Origin: Acidobacteriota bacterium
GTDB taxonomy: Bacteria > Acidobacteriota > Blastocatellia > RBC074
Direction of reading: 5' to 3'
DNA: 8,378 nt
Assembly (NCBI GenBank): GCA_022614735.1
Contig: JAKEHZ010000259.1
Span: 1-8,378 of the forward strand
Shown here: positions 3,997 to 8,378 of the stretch, piece after piece
Layout of the letters: each line of letters starts with the position of its first letter
Position numbering within the stretch: the first letter of the stretch is position 1
Made by a program: the position numbers and the translations under genes
The notes under the pieces: model-generated
Told to the model about the DNA's origin: nothing
What the model saw: the letters and a program-made list of their open reading frames with translations, nothing else
Databases searched by the model: none

Positions 3997-4794
3997 CTAT
4001 CGCCCAAGGAAGGTTCCTCCAGTGATCTCCGGCAAGCAGAGCAAGAATTCACCAAGTCGAGGATTGAAATAGTTGCCCAACCCGATTGTGTTGATAGGTA
4101 TGCTATGCCCATGTTCTTGGCAAAGCGCGTAAATCTCCTCAGCCATCTTTGTGTCGAATGTATTGGAGCCATTGTCTGGGAATCCATCGGTGAAAAGGAT
4201 AATGGTATCCAGATCAGGGTAAGCGTAGGCCTTTTGGAGAGCGCTTAGCGTATTTGTGTCGCCCTCAGGTGAAACAAGATCAAATTGTTTCAAAAGTTTG
4301 GTTCGATTGTCTTTCCCCACTGGGCTCAACATATCCAGAAATGTACCGTTGCTTGGGAAGACTTCTGCCTCATTACTGAATGTAATCAAGGCGCATTGCT
4401 CAATCGGCAAATATTCAAGCCAAGTCTTGATGATACTGCGAGTGTATTCCCATTTGCGCCCTTGTTTCATGCTACCCGATCGGTCAACAATCATGACTAC
4501 ACGCTGGAGATTGCCATTTAACCCAATAAGTTGCTGGTTGATGATGTTGCCGTTGGGCGCGACTCCGACAATTATGCGTCGCAATCGTTCTATTTCCTTT
4601 TGCATCTGGGTCCGTTGCCGTATCCCTTCTTCGTTTTCGCGCTTTGCCATATTGCGTTCACGGTCAGAAGCGTCTCGTTCCGCCGCTAGGCGAGTTGTCT
4701 CTGTGCTATACAGTAGTGCGAACGCGAATACAGCAATCCAAGCCAATTCATTGAAGGAGATAAGCATGGGTAGTGTCAGCCTTGCTCTTCTCAT
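3997..4794 (-). CDS. MotB/ZorB-like single-TM protein with coiled coil and vWA domain
   Basis: The 265-aa product starts MRRARLTLPMLISFNELAWI and continues AVFAFALLYS, a single transmembrane helix at about 13-30. The pattern 'F-N-E-L-A-W-I-A-V-F-A-F-A-L-L-Y' lines up with the MotB/ExbD/ZorB helix 'Y-A-D-F-M-T-A-M-M-A-F-F-L-V-M-W', putting Glu16 at the ion-binding Asp. Residues 36-75 are a charged coiled coil. The rest is a von Willebrand factor A domain with a full MIDAS: DRSGS (Asp104, Ser106, Ser108), Thr180 in GDTNT and Asp203 in TDG. The Arg-rich N-terminus predicts a cytoplasmic N-end and a periplasmic vWA. The ATG follows the previous TAA with no gap, and GAAGAGGGG precedes it, so expression is coupled to the four-TM partner. 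The vWA call is firm; the stator reading is by eye and needs structure comparison. A Bat-type vWA protein is the main alternative, but those have a different TM layout. Confidence 0.85.
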   Translation of the reverse strand: MRRARLTLPMLISFNELAWIAVFAFALLYSTETTRLAAERDASDRERNMAKRENEEGIRQRTQMQKEIERLRRIIVGVAPNGNIINQQLIGLNGNLQRVVMIVDRSGSMKQGRKWEYTRSIIKTWLEYLPIEQCALITFSNEAEVFPSNGTFLDMLSPVGKDNRTKLLKQFDLVSPEGDTNTLSALQKAYAYPDLDTIILFTDGFPDNGSNTFDTKMAEEIYALCQEHGHSIPINTIGLGNYFNPRLGEFLLCLPEITGGTFLGR

Positions 4795-5655
4795 TTAGCC
4801 CCTCTTCACCTCGGACTCGTGTTTTAGATCAGGTATTCGTACTACAGCGGTTTTGTTGATAGTGGTAATTTTCGAATCAACCCATCCGTCAGCATTGTGC
4901 AAGGTATCGATTGAAGCCGAATACACTTGTGAAAATCGATGTAGGAGCGAAGTAAACTCATCTAGCGTGGTTCGAATCTGCTTGAGGTCTTCAATCCGCT
5001 CGCTTTCCAAATCAAGCTTGCCCTTTAAGAGAATGACAAACTCGTCAAGGACATTTTGAAGTTGTCTGATGTTTGTGGCGAATTGTTGTGCGGAGTCAGC
5101 GCCTTGATCAACGTTGCCTTTGAGCGTATCAACATTCGTCTTGAGCAATCCGAGTTGGTTGTTTAATTCATCTATGCTTTCCGAGGCTTTATTGATTATA
5201 TCAATCAGGCCCCGCTTAACTTCGGAAACAACTTGCGCCCCATCGATCTTTATGACCCTTTCCTTCTGTTCTAACTCTAGCAACGGATAGTCTCGCCTAA
5301 CCCTCCGGGCAAGATCTTTCAGGATGGTCATAGCCACAAGACCAGCTACTGTCGTCATGAGTGCGACCCCGACCATCAAGAGAATCGGGCGCGGGTCACT
5401 TTGCACTTTCCCTATTATCCAGATATGCAATATCACCCCAGCGAAGGCAGCAATAGTGCTTAAGTACCCAATGAAGTACACATCGTCGGCATGTGATTCC
5501 AATTCTGTCGCATCTTCTTTATTTGTTCGCCATGCCAGAAGCAGATAGAAGGCAATGACCGCAAGTGGCACCCCAACACCTAGAGGTTTATCAAGCGCAC
5601 CCGAGACAATTACGGAGACAACTGCAATGAGACGGAGCGATAAATAACCGATCAT
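4795..5655 (-). CDS. MotA/TolQ/ZorA-like four-TM protein with long helical tail
   Basis: ATG 5655 has AAAAGGAC 7 nt upstream. The 286-aa product has hydrophobic segments at about 5-19, 25-41, 60-82 and 91-112, then a ~150-residue charged, heptad-rich tail (about 115-260: LLELEQKERVIK, then ELNNQLGLLKTNVDTLKGNV and further). Segments 3 (FIGYLSTIAAFAGVIL, Thr67) and 4 (GVALMTTVAGLVAMTIL, Thr101/Thr102) resemble the pore-lining helices of MotA/TolQ/ExbB/ZorA, where small residues and Thr near 'G-x-A-x-x-T-T-x-x-G' line the ion path. ZorA also carries a long intracellular helical tail. Such proteins form pentamers around two single-TM MotB/ExbD-type helices, which the next gene supplies. Ion conduction is inferred; sequence identity to known families looks low. 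An alternative is a generic coiled-coil membrane scaffold. Confidence 0.75.
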   Translation of the reverse strand: MIGYLSLRLIAVVSVIVSGALDKPLGVGVPLAVIAFYLLLAWRTNKEDATELESHADDVYFIGYLSTIAAFAGVILHIWIIGKVQSDPRPILLMVGVALMTTVAGLVAMTILKDLARRVRRDYPLLELEQKERVIKIDGAQVVSEVKRGLIDIINKASESIDELNNQLGLLKTNVDTLKGNVDQGADSAQQFATNIRQLQNVLDEFVILLKGKLDLESERIEDLKQIRTTLDEFTSLLHRFSQVYSASIDTLHNADGWVDSKITTINKTAVVRIPDLKHESEVKRG

Positions 5656-5675
5656 AATAATGTCCTTTTGATCAA

Positions 5676-5695
5676 TGCAGGTGAAAAGGCCTGCA
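5676..5695 (-). promoter_or_regulatory. Leader hairpin or operator just upstream of the operon's ribosome binding site
   Basis: TGCAGG (5676-5681) and CCTGCA (5690-5695) form a perfect inverted repeat with an 8-nt loop, ending about 6 nt before the Shine-Dalgarno (AAAAGGAC on the - strand, + coordinates 5662-5669). It could be a dimeric repressor site or an mRNA hairpin. I see no confident promoter: the A+T-rich stretch 5740-5815 holds only weak -10-like hexamers. Confidence 0.35.
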
Positions 5696-5827
5696 CGCTC
5701 CTACAGGAAAGGGTGTTTGGGTAGAGCGGAAGAAAAAATGTAAGGCTAAAATCTTTGTTTTATTATGCTTACCATTACATCTTGCACCTATTCTTACTAA
5801 AACACACCCAAATGATTGAGCGACTCG

Positions 5828-5865
5828 CCTGTGGCCGCAGATTGCGCAACCTTTGCGGCCACAGG
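5828..5865. repeat. Perfect 12-bp inverted repeat upstream of the operon
   Basis: CCTGTGGCCGCA (5828-5839) and TGCGGCCACAGG (5854-5865) are exact reverse complements with a 14-nt loop. The G+C-rich stem stands out in an A+T-rich intergenic region and neither side is followed by a T-run. It is more likely a protein-binding site or mobile-repeat (REP-like) element than a terminator. Confidence 0.55.
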
Positions 5866-6030
5866 GCCCATTATTCTTCATGAGCTTTGAAGCTCGAATA
5901 GATGGTTAATTCGCGGCTCATCCGCCGCTGAACGAAATTGAAGTGAGGCAATGACTTCTCTTGTTTATTCAAAGATCTGCGCTGTCTTTCAGCGTTACTT
6001 TTTGCCGCTCAAATGGCGGATCGGGAAAAG

Positions 6031-6055
6031 TGTTGTCATTTTTTACTTGACAACA
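6031..6055 (-). terminator. Probable terminator of the permease gene
   Basis: TGTTGTC (6031-6037) pairs with GACAACA (6049-6055), with an 11-nt A/T loop. Read on the - strand the stem is followed by CTTTTCCC, a short U-run. It lies about 135 bp past the permease stop codon and is the best terminator candidate for it. The stem is weak and the U-run short. Confidence 0.4.
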
Positions 6056-6189
6056 TCACCTACTCCACGCTTGTGGAGAGCCTCGATTCGTGTAGGGTAG
6101 ACGCTGTACGAAGCTCAAGTCATCAAAGACCTCACGGCCTTCGTCCTCCATCCTTGACTATGAGAGTCATTTCGGAGGAACGGATCGCA

Positions 6190-8378
6190 CTACTCATAAC
6201 GCAAAGTAATTATAGGATCGACGATAGAGGCTCTCCAAGCAGGAATATATCCTGCGATCATACCTACCGCCACAATCACCAAAGTTGAGAGCAGAAGTGT
6301 CAGAGGATCTGCTGTCGTCACACCAAAAAGGTTGCTAGAGATCAGGCGACTAGCTGCTGTAGCTAAGACTAAGCCAATCCCAAGACCAATGAAGACTAAC
6401 GTAAATGATTCCCGCATCACCAACAAGAATATGTTACGACGCTCGGCGCCAAGTGCCATGCGAATCCCTATTTCATTCGTTCTCATAGAGACCGAATAAG
6501 ATAAGATCCCGTAAAGTCCTACAGATGCCAAGGCGATCGCCAAAAGGCTGAAAATAGTGGCGAGTCTGGAGAGTAAGCGATCACTGCTTAAGAACTCACC
6601 TAGTTTACTAGACAAAGAACTTAACTCTGTGTATTGCAGTCTCCATTGTGCGGACCGAAGTTCTGACAGGACAGCTTCTGGGACACCTGACACATTATTC
6701 ACTGAACGTGCTGCAATAGTTATCCAAGATTTTTCTGTGGTTTTTGCATGTTGAAAGAGTGGTAGGTAGAGGATTGGCGGCGGTGGATTGCGCAAATCAT
6801 TATACCTAGAGTCTTTTACCACACCAATGATTTCAATTGACGCAGAGGGTTGCATTCCAGCCAGGCTGATCCGCTCACCAAGCGGGCTCTTCTTCTGGAA
6901 GAAATGACGTGCCATCGCCTCATTTACAATAGCAACCTTCGCAGCACTCTCATTATCGAAGGAGGTAAAATCACGTCCTTGAATGATAGGGGTATCCATC
7001 AATTGAAAAAATTTTGGCCCCACCTGTAATAGCTGTATATCAATATCCTTAACAGGCTGAGATGTGTGTTCGCTCAACAAGATAGTAGCACTCCTCTCAC
7101 CTCCTTTTACTAGAGGAAGGTCAGATAGACTGGCTACGCTTACTCCTGGGATAGAGTTAATACGGTCCAATAGCTCACTATACATCCCACTTATTTGAGG
7201 GAGATTGAGTCCTTCACTCATCGGTCGCACCTGGAGCATCCATACATTCTGCTTATTGAAACCTAGATCTAGGTTCTCCAATGCTCTTATACTGCGAAAG
7301 AAAAGCCCGGCGCTGATAACAAGCGGCATTGCGATTGCTATCTGTAACACAACCAGAATCCTACTCGACATCAATTGAAAACGGCTCTGTGTTATTCCTC
7401 TCGCGTTCTCCTTTAATACTGAAGCTGTATTAATGCGCATGGCCTGAATCAAAGGGTTTGCACCGAGTATAACTACTGTAAGTGCGGAAACTATCATCGT
7501 GAACCCTACAGAACGAAGATCCAGGCTAGTATCAAGTAAGATTGGATCTCCAGGTTTTGATACGAGCAATACTATAATTCTACTTACCCAAGAAGCCATC
7601 AGAAGGCCAAATGTCCCTCCAAGTACTGCGAGCAACAAACTTTCTATCATAAAGTGGCGCAGCAGACTTGCTCGGCTCGCGCCTATCGCAAGCCGCATAC
7701 CAATCTCTCTTCGTCGTGCAGTTGTCCTAACCATTATTAAAGTGGCAACATTAATGCATGCTATTATGTACACTAGCCCGGCAATTGCCATCATTACGAA
7801 CAGTGGCCGCGAAAACGTCTTTCGCAATGAGGAAATACCCGTACTAACTGGTAATATCTCTACCCTTCTTGTCCTAATTTCCTGCTTCACCGATTCGGGC
7901 ATTCCAGATGATAAGGAGATCACTTCAGAATTGAACTGCTGAAAGAGTAGGTCGATGTTGGATCGCGCTTGATCAAGCGTAATTCCCGGCTTTAGCCGCG
8001 CCATCAGGTTCAACCAGCCCCCGCTACGATTGTTTAAGCGCGATGCGCTTACGAACGACTGTACTGGGATCCACATATCCGTCGAATTACCAACTTCAAT
8101 ACCGAAGAAGCCTGCCTGAGATACGCCGATAATTACTCGAGGGAGGTTGTTGATGTAGATTACCCTGCCTAGGATAGAGGGATCTTTTGCAAATCTCCTT
8201 TGCCAAAAAGCATGACTGATCACAGCTACTAACTGGTTAGTGTCTTTAGATTCATCCCCCGGCCCCAGAGTTCGGCCCAAAACTGCATTGACCCCAAGGG
8301 TCGAAAAGTAATTCGCGGAAACCAGCTCCCTTTTAACAAATTCTGCCTGTGGTGCTCCTTCTATGTTGCCGCTCACTA
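6190..8378 (-). CDS. ADOP-type MacB/FtsX permease (N-terminus outside window)
   Basis: At least 728 residues, open to the right edge, so the usual first TM helix and the start of the first periplasmic domain are missing. Residue numbers run from the first visible start-like codon (8376). Residues 15-150 are a MacB periplasmic core-like segment (LVSANYFSTLGVNAVLGRTL, WQRRFAKDPSILGR). An FtsX-type permease domain with three TM helices spans about 190-312 (INVATLIMVRTTARRREIGM, RLAIGAS). A TM at 338-360 opens the second half, followed by a second periplasmic core (410-600) and a second FtsX domain (602-720) with TNEIGIRMALGAERR and the typical end PAWRASIVDPIITLRYE. The duplicated layout and C-terminal motif identify the acidobacterial duplicated orphan permease family. 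Such proteins resemble MacB-type, mechanotransmitting ABC permeases but lack an adjacent ATPase; substrate unknown. Codon use is A+T-richer than the left half. The family call is confident. Confidence 0.93.
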   Translation of the reverse strand, partial: VSGNIEGAPQAEFVKRELVSANYFSTLGVNAVLGRTLGPGDESKDTNQLVAVISHAFWQRRFAKDPSILGRVIYINNLPRVIIGVSQAGFFGIEVGNSTDMWIPVQSFVSASRLNNRSGGWLNLMARLKPGITLDQARSNIDLLFQQFNSEVISLSSGMPESVKQEIRTRRVEILPVSTGISSLRKTFSRPLFVMMAIAGLVYIIACINVATLIMVRTTARRREIGMRLAIGASRASLLRHFMIESLLLAVLGGTFGLLMASWVSRIIVLLVSKPGDPILLDTSLDLRSVGFTMIVSALTVVILGANPLIQAMRINTASVLKENARGITQSRFQLMSSRILVVLQIAIAMPLVISAGLFFRSIRALENLDLGFNKQNVWMLQVRPMSEGLNLPQISGMYSELLDRINSIPGVSVASLSDLPLVKGGERSATILLSEHTSQPVKDIDIQLLQVGPKFFQLMDTPIIQGRDFTSFDNESAAKVAIVNEAMARHFFQKKSPLGERISLAGMQPSASIEIIGVVKDSRYNDLRNPPPPILYLPLFQHAKTTEKSWITIAARSVNNVSGVPEAVLSELRSAQWRLQYTELSSLSSKLGEFLSSDRLLSRLATIFSLLAIALASVGLYGILSYSVSMRTNEIGIRMALGAERRNIFLLVMRESFTLVFIGLGIGLVLATAASRLISSNLFGVTTADPLTLLLSTLVIVAVGMIAGYIPAWRASIVDPIITLRYE

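Larger units (their letters stand above)
5656..6189. other. 534-bp intergenic region between two - strand transcription units
   Basis: It separates the end of the permease gene (6190) from the start of the operon (5655), so it must hold a terminator for the first and a promoter for the second. It contains the inverted repeats listed at 5676, 5828 and 6031, plus smaller hairpins: CGCTG-tcttt-CAGCG near 5980-5994 followed on the + strand by TTACTTTTT, and CTCCAC-gctt-GTGGAG at 6063-6078. Open frames in it (for example 5951-6100 on +) lack good starts or composition. I see no tRNA or attachment site. Confidence 0.5.

Noticed and set aside
4256..4798. 180-codon + strand frame opposite the vWA gene
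   Set aside because: Antisense shadow: the - strand frame encodes a complete vWA MIDAS, while this one is Ser/Arg-rich without domain character.
5672..5881. 69-codon - strand frame with several Cys
   Set aside because: It spans the 12-bp inverted repeat and the likely operon leader, has no plausible ribosome binding site, and reads as noncoding.
6047..6052. TTGACA resembling a -35 box on the + strand
   Set aside because: No -10-like hexamer 16-18 bp downstream, and the motif is part of the arm of a hairpin better explained as a - strand terminator.
5951..6100. 49-codon + strand frame starting MTSLVYSKICAVFQRYF
   Set aside because: GAGG is only about 2 nt from the ATG, the frame spans two hairpins, and no related protein comes to mind.
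6013..6288. 91-codon + strand open frame beside and over the permease 3' end
   Set aside because: No Shine-Dalgarno, low-complexity Ser/Arg/His composition, and about 100 bp are antisense to a confident gene.
7499..7942. 147-codon + strand frame opposite the permease
   Set aside because: Shadow of a confident FtsX-type domain on the - strand.
1..8378. CRISPR array, tRNA or rRNA genes, insertion sequence
   Set aside because: I found no regularly spaced repeats, no cloverleaf-like sequence and no transposase-like reading frame on either strand.

Overview
The window has two parts that differ in strand, base composition and gene style, meeting near position 3390. The right part carries an 'acidobacterial duplicated orphan permease' (ADOP, a MacB/FtsX-type protein). 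This family is abundant in Acidobacteriota, so an Acidobacteriota-like bacterium or metagenome contig is the best guess. Nothing in the window fixes the taxon more closely.

Left part (1-3414, + strand, visibly G+C-richer): a dense array of short genes with overlapping or near-touching ends (TTGA, GTGA and ATGA overlaps), good Shine-Dalgarno sequences and mostly unrecognisable products. It includes two proteins that look like TubC N-terminal docking-type domains (one followed by two zinc ribbons), a CxCC zinc-site-like protein, an apparently frameshifted gene, a secreted coiled-coil-like protein, an all-helical 155-aa protein and microproteins of 40, 28 and 26 aa. This style fits a phage, prophage or other mobile element, but no capsid, terminase, integrase or replication hallmark is visible, so that is an inference. 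Between 2774 and 3171 lies an extended -10 promoter, a short leader or small-RNA region ending in a strong intrinsic terminator with a competing pairing, and a second terminator-like hairpin just before the next ribosome binding site.

Middle part (3297-5655, - strand, A+T-richer): a tight three-gene operon, transcribed right to left. The first gene encodes a four-TM MotA/TolQ/ZorA-like protein with a long helical tail. The second, starting directly after its stop codon, encodes a single-TM MotB/ExbD/ZorB-like N-terminus carrying a Glu at the usual Asp position, then a coiled coil and a von Willebrand factor A domain with a complete MIDAS. The third encodes an unrecognised 226-aa protein whose last ~30 codons are antisense to the left-hand array. 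I interpret genes 1 and 2 as an ion-driven stator-type membrane complex, related in plan to the Zorya anti-phage ZorAB motor but with a vWA domain where ZorB has its peptidoglycan-binding domain. This is the strongest candidate for an undescribed system here.

Right part (5656-8378): about 530 bp of noncoding DNA with several inverted repeats, then the C-terminal 728 residues of the ADOP permease on the - strand, cut by the window edge.
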